Shown here: piece after piece, positions 7,743 through 16,711 of the stretch
Numbering within the stretch: position 1 is the stretch's first letter
Layout of the letters: every line of letters begins with the position of its first letter
From: Sphingopyxis chilensis
GTDB taxonomy: Bacteria > Pseudomonadota > Alphaproteobacteria > Sphingomonadales > Sphingomonadaceae
NCBI RefSeq assembly: GCF_035930445.1
Contig: NZ_CP142394.1
Location: 467,501-531,500 of the forward strand
DNA length: 64,000 nt
Reading direction: 5' to 3'
Position numbers and translations under genes: made by a program
The notes under the pieces: model-generated
The model's database searches: none
What the model was told of the DNA's origin: nothing
The model's input: the letters and a program-made list of their open reading frames with translations, nothing else

Positions 7743-10541
7743 ATGCGTAAGACTTTGTTGGGCGCGGTGTCGGCGACGGCCGTGTTCGTTTCGATGCCGG
7801 CGGTTGCTCAGGATACGGTGGCGCCGGCGGCGCAGGATCCGTCCCGGCAAGCGGAAAGCGCCGACGGCGACATCGTCGTCACCGGCGTGCGCCAGTCGCT
7901 CGAACGCGCGGCGGAGGTGAAGCGCAACGCCACGCAGGTCGTCGATTCGATCGTCGCGACCGACATCGGAAAGCTGCCCGATCCGACCGTCGCCGCGGCG
8001 CTGCAGCGCGTTCCGGGCATCCAGGTCCAGAACGACCGCAACAACGAACTGTCGACCGTCCGCATCCGCGGCCTCACCGACATATTGACGACGGTGAACG
8101 GGCGCGAGGTCGTGACCACGACCGGGCGCGGCTTCGACCTGCAGGACGTCCCCGCCGAAGCCCTCGCGCGGATCGACGCCTTCAAATCTCAGACCGCCGA
8201 CCAGATCGAGGGTGGGGTCGCGGGCGCGCTCGACCTGCGTCTCAACCGCCCGTTCAGCTTCCGCGACCCGACACTGGTCCTGACGGCGCGCCAGAATTAC
8301 GCGACGACCGCCGACGCGAGCAACCCGCAGTTCGGCGCGCTCGCCGCCGCGAAGACCGATTCGTCGATTGGCGAGATCGGCGCGCTGGTCAATGTGACCT
8401 ATTCGCAGGCCGAGAATATTCGCAGCGTCACCAATCTGGGTGAACGCCGCTTCGTCTCGGGCGCGCCCTTCGGCACGGCGGACATCATGATGCCGCAGGT
8501 GCTGCGCAACATGCCCGACGTCGGCGATATCAAGCGTTTCCAGGCCAATGCCGCGCTGCAATGGCAGGCGACCCCGTCGCTGCAATTCTATGCCGACGGC
8601 CTTTATACCTATTTCAACAGCACGACGGGCTTCGCCGGTTTCAACCCCCAGCCTTTCACCAACAATTCGCAGATCGCCGAGATCACCCTTAGCGATTATT
8701 GCATCGACGCGCGCGTCAACGGCGCGGGGACGAACCCGCAGATCGTGAACAATGCCGATGGCACGCAAACGCTTCAGCCCGCGACTGTCAGAACGATGTG
8801 CGAGCCCACGAGCGCGCGCTTCAACAATGTCGTGGTCAACCAGAACAGCTCGTCCGAAGAGGTGACGCAGCGGAACAAGATGGTCGCCGGCGGCCTGATT
8901 TTCGAACAGGATCGCGGCGTGCTCAAGGTCGACGTCGCCTATCAGACGTCGCGCTCGGTGACCGAGAATTTCAACGCCGAAGTCGGCCAGCGCGTGCCGA
9001 CGGTCTTCGTCGAATTCGACGATAATGACGGCCCATCTTTCACGATCGATCCGTCGATCCCGCTCAGCTCCGAAAATGTCTCGCTGCGCAATTCGATCAA
9101 CCAGAATTTCTCGACCGGCAAGGGCAGCCTGTTCCAGGCGCGCATGGACAGCGAATATGAATTCGACGGCATATTGACCAAGCTTCGCGGCGGCCTGCGT
9201 TACGCCAAGCGCGAGGCGCGGTTCCAGGAAGTGCGCCAGACCAACACCGTGCAGTCGATCGGCTTCGGCAATATCGGTACCCCGTCGGAGGCGAATGCTC
9301 GGCTGATTTCTTCGCTGCCGCTGTCGCCCGATTTCCTGGGTGTGATCGGCGTCGCGCCGCGGCTCAATGGCGGGCAGGCGTTCCTGGGCGTGAATCCCGC
9401 CTATCTGCGGTCCGAACGTGGGCGGAACGAACTGCGCGACCTGTTCGGCCTGCCGCTCGAGGCGCCGCCTTACGATCCGACCAAGGAATTCAACGCCAGC
9501 GAGGAAACCTTGGCCGCCTATCTGGAGGGCGGCTATGAAATCCCGATCGGCGCGCTCACCCTCGACGGGGTGGTCGGCACGCGCGTCGTCAAGACCGACC
9601 GCACCATCTCCGGCTTCGAGCGCGTCGAGGGCAGCGATGCCTTCAGCCCGATCGTTGCCAAGAGGTCGGACGTCGATATCCTGCCGTCGGCGACCGCGCG
9701 CCTGAAATTCCCGGGCTCGTTCCAGACGCGCCTGACCTATTCCCGCTCGATGCGCCGCCCCGATTTCGGTTCGCTCAACCCTTCCGAATCGCTGACCGTC
9801 GTCGGTAACGTGTTCCTCATCAACAACGGCCAGCGCGGCAATCCCGACCTGCGCCCGCAGCAATCTGACAGCATCGACCTGACCGCCGAATATTATTTCG
9901 ACAGCGGCTATGTCGCGATCACCGGTTATTATCGCTCGATCAAGGACCGTGTCGTCACCGCCAACCGGCAGGAGGAGATCGGCGGCGAAAATTACCTGAT
10001 CTCCACCCCGCGCAATGTCGGATCGGTCGACCTCAAGGGCATCGAGGTCAGCGCCCAATATTTCTTCGACTTCCTGCCAGGCGCGCTGTCGGGCTTCGGC
10101 GTGCAGGGGGCGTTCACGCTCGCCGATTCGAAGATCAAGGGCGACGATCCCCTCGCGGGCAATCCGCTGGTCGGTGTGTCCAAATATAATTACACCGCCG
10201 GACTGCTCTATGACAAAAAGGGTCTGAGCGGGCGCCTGATCTGGACCTTCCGGTCGAAATATATCAACGGCGACAATACGGGCGGCGTCGCGGTGCGACC
10301 CTATGACGAAAGTCGGCCGGTCGACGCGCCCTACATCCCGGTGTTCCTGTCCTATGTCCGGCCTGCCGGCCGCCTCGACTTCAGCATCGGTTATGATGTG
10401 ACCGATGCGCTGCGGCTCGACATCGGCGGGACGAACATCCTGCGCAACAAGACGTCGACCTATTGGGGCGACGAGCGCGTCGTGTTCGCCCTGCAGGGCG
10501 ACGAGACGGTCTATAGCATCGGTGCCCGGGTGAAATTCTGA
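7743..10541 (+). CDS. TonB-dependent outer-membrane receptor 1
   Basis: A 932-residue TonB-dependent receptor of the Xanthomonas/Caulobacter type. A signal peptide (residues 1-23, ending PAVAQ) is followed by an IVVTGVRQSLERA TonB-box-like segment and a plug domain with GKLPDPTVAAALQRVPGIQV and VRIRGL. A long beta-barrel ends in YSIGARVKF with the C-terminal Phe required for outer-membrane assembly. The start is ATG 7743; an open frame from 7584 runs through the terminator and is not credible. Such receptors import oligosaccharides using TonB energy and, in Proteobacteria, work without a SusD lipoprotein. It is a paralogue of the receptor at 23900. Its cargo is probably a sulfated oligosaccharide, by context. 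Confidence 0.93.
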   Translation: MRKTLLGAVSATAVFVSMPAVAQDTVAPAAQDPSRQAESADGDIVVTGVRQSLERAAEVKRNATQVVDSIVATDIGKLPDPTVAAALQRVPGIQVQNDRNNELSTVRIRGLTDILTTVNGREVVTTTGRGFDLQDVPAEALARIDAFKSQTADQIEGGVAGALDLRLNRPFSFRDPTLVLTARQNYATTADASNPQFGALAAAKTDSSIGEIGALVNVTYSQAENIRSVTNLGERRFVSGAPFGTADIMMPQVLRNMPDVGDIKRFQANAALQWQATPSLQFYADGLYTYFNSTTGFAGFNPQPFTNNSQIAEITLSDYCIDARVNGAGTNPQIVNNADGTQTLQPATVRTMCEPTSARFNNVVVNQNSSSEEVTQRNKMVAGGLIFEQDRGVLKVDVAYQTSRSVTENFNAEVGQRVPTVFVEFDDNDGPSFTIDPSIPLSSENVSLRNSINQNFSTGKGSLFQARMDSEYEFDGILTKLRGGLRYAKREARFQEVRQTNTVQSIGFGNIGTPSEANARLISSLPLSPDFLGVIGVAPRLNGGQAFLGVNPAYLRSERGRNELRDLFGLPLEAPPYDPTKEFNASEETLAAYLEGGYEIPIGALTLDGVVGTRVVKTDRTISGFERVEGSDAFSPIVAKRSDVDILPSATARLKFPGSFQTRLTYSRSMRRPDFGSLNPSESLTVVGNVFLINNGQRGNPDLRPQQSDSIDLTAEYYFDSGYVAITGYYRSIKDRVVTANRQEEIGGENYLISTPRNVGSVDLKGIEVSAQYFFDFLPGALSGFGVQGAFTLADSKIKGDDPLAGNPLVGVSKYNYTAGLLYDKKGLSGRLIWTFRSKYINGDNTGGVAVRPYDESRPVDAPYIPVFLSYVRPAGRLDFSIGYDVTDALRLDIGGTNILRNKTSTYWGDERVVFALQGDETVYSIGARVKF

Positions 10542-10558
10542 ACGGACGAGGGAAACGA

Positions 10559-11650
10559 ATGAAGGTCGTTGATCAATGGGCGGTGGCGGATTCGAACCGC
10601 CGCCTCGGCAAGCCGCGTGACGGACGTCTCCGGCGATCGGCAGCGCTGCTCGCTGCCGCGTTGCTGGCCGGCATGGCCGCTCCGGCGGGCGGCGCGGAGG
10701 CGCCGGCGGCGACGACCTTCACCAACCCGCTGCTCACTTCGGGGCCCGATCCGTGGATCACGCAAGTCGACGGTGTCTATTATTACACGCACACGCTGGG
10801 CAATCGCATCATGCTGTGGCGGACCGACAATATCGCCGACCTCGCGAAAGCGGAGAAGCGGGTCGTGTGGACGCCCCCCACCAGGGGGCCGAACGCACAC
10901 AGCATCTGGGCACCCGAACTCCACCGGTTCGACGGCAAATGGTATCTCTATTATTCGGCGACCGCGAGCGGCTTCAAGGACGACCAACACCGCGCGGTCT
11001 TTGTGCTCGAGAATGCGGGCGCAGATCCGATGCAGGGCGAATGGGTCGATAGGGGGCGCGTGAATACCGCGCGCGCCGGGATCGACGGCACGGTCTTCGA
11101 ACATGGCGGCAAACGCTATTTCGCTTACTCGCCCTATATCGGTTCCGACAGCGGGCTGGCGATCGCCGAAATGCGCAACCCCTGGACGCTCACCGGACCC
11201 GAAAGCGTGATCGCGATGCCCGACAAGTTCTGGGAAAAGCAGGGCGGGCGCCAGATCCTCGAAGGTCCGGAGTTTCTACTGGGGCCGAAGGGCGATCTGT
11301 TCCTGACCTACTCGGCGAGCGCCTGCTGGTCTGACGACTATTCACTCGGCCTGCTCCACGCGCCCGCAAGGTCGGACGTCCTCGATCCCAAGGTCTGGAC
11401 CAAGACCGCCCAGCCGGTGTTCAAGAGCGCGAACGGCGTCTATGCGACCGGACACAACGGTTTTTTCACCTCGCCCGACGGCAAGGAAAGCTGGATCATC
11501 TATCACGCCAATCCGGGGCCGGGGATGAAATGCACGTCCGCGCGCGCGCCGCATATCCAGCGTTTCGGGTGGAGCGAGGCGGGGTGGCCGCAGTTCGGCG
11601 AGCCCGTCGCCAGCGACACGCCGCTTCCGGTTCCGTCGCGCGGGCGCTGA
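10559..11650 (+). CDS. Glycoside hydrolase, GH43-like five-bladed propeller (copy a)
   Basis: A 363-residue GH43-type enzyme. The catalytic base is in SGPDPWIT (Asp64), the pKa modulator Asp in IDGTVFEHGGKRYF, and the general acid Glu in ILEGPEFLL. Family members remove arabinose, xylose or galactose residues. The N-terminus is odd: a 26-residue hydrophilic lead precedes the hydrophobic export signal (RLRRSAALLAAALLAGMAAP), and its DNA contains a tRNA 3'-end-like segment (10577-10601). ATG 10559 has a GGACGAGGGAA ribosome-binding region, and no better in-frame start lies closer to the signal core. It follows receptor 1 by 17 bases, so it is probably in the same transcript, and ends before a bidirectional terminator. 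Confidence 0.85.
   Translation: MKVVDQWAVADSNRRLGKPRDGRLRRSAALLAAALLAGMAAPAGGAEAPAATTFTNPLLTSGPDPWITQVDGVYYYTHTLGNRIMLWRTDNIADLAKAEKRVVWTPPTRGPNAHSIWAPELHRFDGKWYLYYSATASGFKDDQHRAVFVLENAGADPMQGEWVDRGRVNTARAGIDGTVFEHGGKRYFAYSPYIGSDSGLAIAEMRNPWTLTGPESVIAMPDKFWEKQGGRQILEGPEFLLGPKGDLFLTYSASACWSDDYSLGLLHAPARSDVLDPKVWTKTAQPVFKSANGVYATGHNGFFTSPDGKESWIIYHANPGPGMKCTSARAPHIQRFGWSEAGWPQFGEPVASDTPLPVPSRGR
10577..10601 (-). other. tRNA 3'-end-like fragment inside the GH43 coding start
   Basis: Read on the minus strand, GGCGG-TTCGAAT-CCGCC (10601-10585) forms a perfect 5-bp T-stem with the canonical T-loop, followed by ACCGCCC and A, which looks like an acceptor 3' half plus discriminator. No matching anticodon arm or 5' half is visible, so it is not an intact tRNA. 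It may be an attachment-site remnant or chance. Confidence 0.35.
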
Positions 11651-11671
11651 CCGCCCTGCGCTTGTGATAAA

Positions 11672-11703
11672 GAAAAGGCCGCGGGTACCGCGGCCTTTTC
11701 CTT
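11672..11703. terminator. Bidirectional intrinsic terminator
   Basis: GGCCGCG pairs with CGCGGCC around GGTAC, with AAAA on the left and TTTTCCTTA on the right, so it can stop both the GH43 gene (plus) and the convergent sulfatase operon (minus). Confidence 0.88.
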
Positions 11704-11717
11704 ATTCCCCGAACCCC

Positions 11718-13289
11718 TCAGTTCCGGCGAGGCTTGCCGTTGATCGGCCGCGCCGCGGGCTGGGTGTCGAGGATCGCGTCGAGTTCGGCGCGCACCTTGG
11801 GCAGCGCGTCCGCCTGGTTGCGCTTCTCTTCGGGATCGGCGACGAGGTCGTAGAGTTCATAGTCGCGCGCGCCGGTCTTTTCTTCGGTCCAGCGGACGAG
11901 GCGATAGCGATCGGTGCGGATCGCCTGCCCGAGCCGTCCCGGACGCGGATAGGCGTGATAAGCATAGCCGCGAACGCGCGTCGCCGGGTCATGCAGCACC
12001 GGCGCGAGCGAGATGCCGTCGATCGGCTGCGGTCCGTTGGGGGCGGGCAGCGCGGCGAGCGCGGCGAGCGTCGGGTAGATATCGACGGTCTCGGCGAGCT
12101 GGTCGGTCGAACCTCCCTTGACGACGCCGGGACCGGCGAAGATCAACGGGATGCGCGTCGCCTGCTCCAGATTGGTGTGCTTGGTCCAGATTCCGTGATC
12201 GCCCAAGTGATAGCCATGGTCGCCCCACAGCACGACGATCGTGTTATCGGCGAGCCCCTCGCGTTCGAGCGCTTTCAGCATCTTGCCGATCTGGACGTCG
12301 ACATAGGAGACGCCGGCATAATAGCCGTGCAGCAGCGTGCGTTTCAGCTCGGCCGGGAATTTGTCGCCGCGAACATCCTCCGGCGGCTCGCGATAGGCCG
12401 TGATCTCGCCGCCTTGCTTGTCAGTATAGGCGGGCGCGCCAGCGGGCAGTTGCTCGAAATCCGGCATCGGCAGCTTCGCTGGATCATACATGTCCCAATA
12501 GCGCTTCGGCACGGAGAAGGGCAGGTGCGGGCGCGCAAATCCGACCGCGAGGAAGAAGGGCTGGTTGCCCTGTTTCAGCGCCTTCAGCCGTTCCTCGGCG
12601 CGCTTGGCGGTGCGGCCGTCGGCATAGGCGTCGTCGGCGACGTCGGGCATTTCCCAGGCGGCGCCGCGCGCCAACGTGCGCGCATAGGCAAAGGGATTGC
12701 CCTCGGGCACCGGAATCTCTTCGAACAGCGCCTCTTCCTGCGTCGGTTTGCCGCCGGTGCTGGCGGGATCGACATATTCGATCACCTTTTCCTTATGGTG
12801 CGGGACCGACCAGCCAGCGGTATCGCCGACGGTGCCGTGGCCGATGTGATAGACCTTGCCCATGCTTTCGGTGTGGTAGCCCGCGCGCATGAAATGCTGC
12901 GGCAGCGTCACCGCGCCCGGCATATAATCGCGCAGGTTCATCCCGAAATTATAGATGCCGCTGCTCGTCGAGCGCGCGCCGGTCATCAGGTTGATGCGGC
13001 TCGGCCCGCAGACGGCTTCGTTGGCATAGGCAAGATTGAACTTCAGCCCGCGCTGCGCGAGGCGGTCGATGTTGGGGGTGATCGCGGTGCGGTCGCCATA
13101 GGCGCCAAGCGCGGGCTTGAGATCGTCGACGAGGATGAGCAGGACGTTGGGCCGCTGCGCTGTCGCGGGTGCTGGCGCAGGCGTCAGCGCCGCCCGCGGC
13201 GCCGGGGTCTGGCTGCACGCCGAGGTTGCCGTGATCAGCAGCGCGAGCATCGCCCGGCGGCTCCAGTGGACGGTCCGTCGCATCTTCAT
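11718..13289 (-). CDS. Type I sulfatase 2, lipoprotein, iduronate-2-sulfatase-like (S1_7-like)
   Basis: A 523-residue sulfatase. The start at ATG 13289 overlaps the stop of the formylglycine-generating enzyme gene (ATGA); an ATG at 13283 is also possible. The N-terminus MKMRRTVHWSRRAMLALLITATSAC is a lipoprotein signal with Cys25. Metal-binding LILVDDLKPALGAYGD is followed by the modification site C94-G-P-S-R, within NEAVCGPSRINLMTG, a pattern shared with iduronate-2-sulfatases and choline-sulfatase-like enzymes (subfamily S1_7). GKVYHIGHG, FFLAVGFARPHLPF and WGDHGYHLGDHGIW complete the site. It is the last gene of a sulfatase-FGE-sulfatase operon, so it is made together with its own maturase. 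Confidence 0.91.
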   Translation of the reverse strand: MKMRRTVHWSRRAMLALLITATSACSQTPAPRAALTPAPAPATAQRPNVLLILVDDLKPALGAYGDRTAITPNIDRLAQRGLKFNLAYANEAVCGPSRINLMTGARSTSSGIYNFGMNLRDYMPGAVTLPQHFMRAGYHTESMGKVYHIGHGTVGDTAGWSVPHHKEKVIEYVDPASTGGKPTQEEALFEEIPVPEGNPFAYARTLARGAAWEMPDVADDAYADGRTAKRAEERLKALKQGNQPFFLAVGFARPHLPFSVPKRYWDMYDPAKLPMPDFEQLPAGAPAYTDKQGGEITAYREPPEDVRGDKFPAELKRTLLHGYYAGVSYVDVQIGKMLKALEREGLADNTIVVLWGDHGYHLGDHGIWTKHTNLEQATRIPLIFAGPGVVKGGSTDQLAETVDIYPTLAALAALPAPNGPQPIDGISLAPVLHDPATRVRGYAYHAYPRPGRLGQAIRTDRYRLVRWTEEKTGARDYELYDLVADPEEKRNQADALPKVRAELDAILDTQPAARPINGKPRRN

Positions 13290-14260
13290 TCTCCCTTTCG
13301 TCGCGACACGCAGCGAAAGCCGATGTGGCTCGTCGCGCTGTCGACATGTTGCGGATGCCGCGCCGCCGGGCGGTAACGCTGGCAATAATTGACGGCGCAA
13401 AGATGCGATCCGCCCTTCATGACCTTGCGGCCGATGCGCGCGCCGGGATTCGCATCGTCATAGCTTTGCGCGAGCGTTGCGCCGCGCGGGTTGGCGACCG
13501 CGCAGCAAGGCGACTTGGTCTTCGCCGACTGCGGCGCGGCATACCAGTCGCGCGTCCATTCCCAGACATTGCCGATCATGTCGAACAGGCCGTAGCCATT
13601 GGCGGGAAAGCTGCCGACCGGCGTCGTGCGGTAATTGCCGTCGGGCTTGGTCGTCGAGACGGGAAACAGGCCAAGCCAATAGTTGGCGAGGATCGCGCCG
13701 TCCGGCGCCAGCTCGTCGCCCCACGCAAATTCTTGCCCGTCGATGCCGCCGCGCGCCGCATATTCCCATTCGGCCTCGGTCGGCAGCGACTTGCCCGCCC
13801 AATTCGCATAGGCTTCGGCATCGCTGTGCGCGACGTGGACGACGGGGTGATCCTCCATCCCGTCGATCGAGCTGTCGGGGCCGGTCGGATGGCGCCAGTC
13901 GACGCCGGGGACGAAGGCCCACCATCCCGACGGGTCGTCGAGCGGGATCAGGCCGTCGGCCTTCTGGAACAGGAGCGATCCGGGTTCGATGCCCTCCAGA
14001 TCGGCGCCGGGATAGAGTTTGGGGTCGGGCGCAAGTTCGGCGAGCGTGCGGTAGCCCGTCGCCGCGACGAATTCGGCGAAGGCGCGGTTGGTCACCGGGG
14101 TTTCGTCGATCCAGAAGCTGTCGACCTTGACGCGGCGCAGCGGCTGTTCCTCGGGATAGAAGCGGTCCGACCCCATGGTGAAGGTGCCGCCCTCGATATG
14201 CCGCATGCCGTCGAGCGACGGGGCGGGGGGAGAGGCGGCGCGGCGCGATGCGGCTTTCAT
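13286..14260 (-). CDS. Formylglycine-generating enzyme (sulfatase maturase)
   Basis: A 324-residue FGE/SUMF1-family protein that oxidises the active-site Cys of sulfatases to C-alpha-formylglycine. The domain starts with HIEGGTFTMGSDRFYPEEQP and contains LPTEAEWEYAARGG, IGNVWEWTRDWY and VMKGGSHLCAVNYCQRYRPA. The two copper-binding catalytic cysteines of true FGEs are present about five residues apart (near 288 and 293), unlike many family members that lack them. There is no signal peptide, so it acts in the cytosol before export. The start is ATG 14260; the frame stays open further upstream but only as a shadow of the preceding sulfatase. It lies 49 bases after sulfatase 3 and overlaps sulfatase 2. 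Confidence 0.92.
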   Translation of the reverse strand: MKAASRRAASPPAPSLDGMRHIEGGTFTMGSDRFYPEEQPLRRVKVDSFWIDETPVTNRAFAEFVAATGYRTLAELAPDPKLYPGADLEGIEPGSLLFQKADGLIPLDDPSGWWAFVPGVDWRHPTGPDSSIDGMEDHPVVHVAHSDAEAYANWAGKSLPTEAEWEYAARGGIDGQEFAWGDELAPDGAILANYWLGLFPVSTTKPDGNYRTTPVGSFPANGYGLFDMIGNVWEWTRDWYAAPQSAKTKSPCCAVANPRGATLAQSYDDANPGARIGRKVMKGGSHLCAVNYCQRYRPAARHPQHVDSATSHIGFRCVSRRKGE

Positions 14261-14309
14261 GGTCGGGGGATCATCTCGTTTCGGTCGGGGTTCGGCGTGT
14301 GCGGCCCGC

Positions 14310-15839
14310 TCATTGGGGCAGCTGGGCAAGCCATTTCTTGAGCTTGGCGAGCAACCGCCCGCGTACCTCCGGCTCGCCTGCCGCCAGATCCTGCTTCTCC
14401 ATCGGATCGCGCGCAAGGTTGTAAAGCTCGACGTCGGCGCCGCCGTCGTTCGCGAGTAGCTTCCAGTCGCCCTCGCGCACCGCGAAGCGCGGCGAGACGT
14501 CGATCGCCTGGCTGGGTTTGCCCAGCATCGGCCGGCCTTCCTTGCCATAGGCCCAGAACAGGTCGGGTCGCTGCGCGACGGGCTGGCCCTGAAGCGCCGG
14601 CGACAGATCGATGCCCGCGCTGCCCGCCGGCTTCCGGGCGCCGATGATGCTGGCAAAGGTCGGGAGCAGGTCGACCCCCTGCGCCACCGTCTGCTCGTCG
14701 CGTGTTCCTGCCTTCATATGGCCGCGCCAGTGCATGATCAGCGGCTGGCGGATGCCGCCTTCGTAAAGGCTGAACTTGCGCCCGCGCAGCCCCTCGGTGC
14801 TGCCCGGCGCGGTTTCGCCGCGCTCGTGGTAGCGTGCCAGCGAAGAAGGTCCGTTGTCCGACGTGAAGAGGACAAGCGTATTGTCCATTTCGCCCATCTG
14901 GTCGAGGCGTTCGATCAGGCGGCCGAGCGTCTTGTCCATCTTGACCAGCGACGCGAGCATCCGGTCGTCGTCGGAGGAATCCCCCTTGCCCATGACGTCG
15001 GACAGGCTTTCGTCGTCGGGCGCCCAGGGATCGTGGATGTCGTTGAGCCAGAGGTTCACGAACCACGGTTTCTGTGAATTCTGCGCGACGAAATCGACCG
15101 TCATGTCGGCGTAAAGGCCGGTGAGGTTGGTCTTGATCTCCCAGAAGCGCGGACCCTCGCCGAGCTTGTCCGACTGCTGCGCAAGGAAGCGTTCCTCGTC
15201 CGAAACGAGCACGCGCGGGCCGAGCCCCTCGAAGGTCGTGAAACTCTTGTCGAAGCCATAGGCCGTCGGCCATGGCGCGTCGCCAATGTCGCGCCCGCCG
15301 CCCAAATGCCACTTGCCGATATGCGCGGTTTTATAGCCGTTCTGCTGGAGCAGGCGGGCGATCGTCGGCAGTTTCGGGTCGAGCCAGTCGACCTGCCCGA
15401 TTTCGGCGTTGCGCGCACGCGCGCCGGTAATGCCGACAAAGCCGACGTCGGCGGGGAAGCGTCCGGTCAGGAAACCCGCGCGCGACGAGGAGCAGATCGG
15501 GGCCGCATCATAGAATTTGGTGAGCAGCACGCCGTCCTTGGCCAGCCGGTCGATATTGGGCGTCGCGACCTTTTTGTTCCCCATCACCGACAGGTCGCCG
15601 AAGCCCATGTCATCGACGAGGATGAAAAGGATATTGGGCCGGCGCTCGGCCTGTCGAGAGGGTTCGGCCGCGCGTGCCGGGGGCGATGCCTGTGCCAGGG
15701 CCGTCGCAGCGGGCACGGTCGCGATCGCTGCCAGGCCCATCGCCGCGGCAGCAAAAAACCGCCGGCCGGCAGCCGAGCGTAGCGGGCCGCGAGCTTTTCC
15801 GGTGGCGGGTAAAGGGATGGTGGACGACGACATGACCAT
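14310..15839 (-). CDS. Type I sulfatase 3, arylsulfatase-like, with CSSSR active site
   Basis: A 509-residue exported sulfatase. The start is ATG 15839, behind GGGAGAGA; an upstream TTG and an ATG at 15833 are in frame. The long N-region ends in AAIATVPAATALAQ, a signal peptide core. FILVDDMGFGDLSVMGN gives the metal-binding aspartates. The modification site is C116-S-S-S-R120, where the third position is Ser and not the usual Pro or Ala. HIGKWHLGGG and TSDNGPSS are further active-site blocks. It is clearly homologous along its whole length to sulfatase 4 at 22334, which has CSASR. It is the first gene of the operon with FGE and sulfatase 2, and its promoter region holds a candidate operator. 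Confidence 0.9.
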   Translation of the reverse strand: MVMSSSTIPLPATGKARGPLRSAAGRRFFAAAAMGLAAIATVPAATALAQASPPARAAEPSRQAERRPNILFILVDDMGFGDLSVMGNKKVATPNIDRLAKDGVLLTKFYDAAPICSSSRAGFLTGRFPADVGFVGITGARARNAEIGQVDWLDPKLPTIARLLQQNGYKTAHIGKWHLGGGRDIGDAPWPTAYGFDKSFTTFEGLGPRVLVSDEERFLAQQSDKLGEGPRFWEIKTNLTGLYADMTVDFVAQNSQKPWFVNLWLNDIHDPWAPDDESLSDVMGKGDSSDDDRMLASLVKMDKTLGRLIERLDQMGEMDNTLVLFTSDNGPSSLARYHERGETAPGSTEGLRGRKFSLYEGGIRQPLIMHWRGHMKAGTRDEQTVAQGVDLLPTFASIIGARKPAGSAGIDLSPALQGQPVAQRPDLFWAYGKEGRPMLGKPSQAIDVSPRFAVREGDWKLLANDGGADVELYNLARDPMEKQDLAAGEPEVRGRLLAKLKKWLAQLPQ

Positions 15840-15886
15840 ATTCTCTCCCAACCTCCCGATTCCTCCTCGGCGAGTAATGTATATTT

Positions 15887-15897
15887 ATCGTATTAAT
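15887..15897 (+). promoter_or_regulatory. Candidate GntR operator, site 2
   Basis: ATCGTATTAAT is an exact match to ATCRTATWWAT, in the divergent region between sulfatase 3 (minus, start 15839) and the second GntR regulator (plus, start 15976). It would allow autoregulation together with control of the sulfatase operon. Confidence 0.55.
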
Positions 15898-15975
15898 TAG
15901 GCTTGTCTACTTTTCTGTTCGGTTTAACATCGCCGCCAGGGCCGATCCGCGGCTTTTCAAAAGGAGGCGAACGCC

Positions 15976-16707
15976 GTGTCGTTGGAACCATCGGGATTGG
16001 GGCAGGATGACGCGCCCGCTTCGCTCGGGCGCAACCTGACCTATGGGCTGCTCGACAATCTGGGGCGCGCCATCGTCACCGGACAGTTCGACGACGAAGC
16101 CTTTCCGACCGAGGCCGAGCTGACCAAGCGCCACGGCGTCAGCCGATCGGTGACGCGCGAGGCGGTGAAGATGCTGACCGCGAAGGGGCTGCTGAGCGCG
16201 CGGCCCCGGCAGGGTACGGTCGTGCAGCCGACCTCGTCGTGGAACCTGTTCGACACCGATGTGCTGCGCTGGTTGCTCGAACGGCAATTCTCGATCGAGC
16301 TGCTCAAGCAGTTCAACCAGCTGCGCGTTGCGATCGAGCCCGAAGCGGCGGCGCTCGCGGCGCAGTTCGGACGGCCCGAGGAGCTGAAACGGATCGGTGA
16401 CGGGCTCGACCGCATGGCGGCGGCCGAGCGCGGCGAGGACGATACGCTGGAGGCCGATATTGCCTTCCACGTCGCCATCCTGCGCGCGTCGAACAATCCC
16501 TTCTATGCGCAGTTCCGCGATGTGGTGAGCACGGCGCTGCGCACGTCGATCCGCTTCACCAACCGGATCAAGGGACGCAGTGCGAGTGTCGCCGACCATG
16601 CTGCGGTTCGCGATGCGATCGCGGCGCATGATCCCGATGCGGCGCGGAGCGCGATGCGCCATCTGATCGGCGACGTGCTGACGCTGATCGACGACGCCGA
16701 GGCATAA
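15976..16707 (+). CDS. GntR family regulator, FadR subfamily (copy 2)
   Basis: A 243-residue regulator with a winged helix (EAELTKRHGVSRSVTREAVKM) and an FCD domain (DIAFHVAILRASNNPFYAQF; VADHAAVRDAI). The start is GTG 15976, preceded by AAGGAGG. It is a close paralogue of the regulator at 2112, and the recognition helices are almost the same. The two may therefore bind the same DNA site, possibly as partners responding to different ligands. It is divergent from sulfatase 3 and convergent with the GH43 gene, whose stop lies 4 bases away. Confidence 0.92.
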   Translation: MSLEPSGLGQDDAPASLGRNLTYGLLDNLGRAIVTGQFDDEAFPTEAELTKRHGVSRSVTREAVKMLTAKGLLSARPRQGTVVQPTSSWNLFDTDVLRWLLERQFSIELLKQFNQLRVAIEPEAAALAAQFGRPEELKRIGDGLDRMAAAERGEDDTLEADIAFHVAILRASNNPFYAQFRDVVSTALRTSIRFTNRIKGRSASVADHAAVRDAIAAHDPDAARSAMRHLIGDVLTLIDDAEA

Positions 16708-16711
16708 GCGC

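Noticed and set aside
7668..10058. A nearly 800-codon open frame on the minus strand opposite TonB receptor 1
   Set aside because: It is the codon-shadow of the receptor gene in GC-rich DNA; the translation is Arg/Ala/Asp-rich with no domain, signal peptide or ribosome-binding site.
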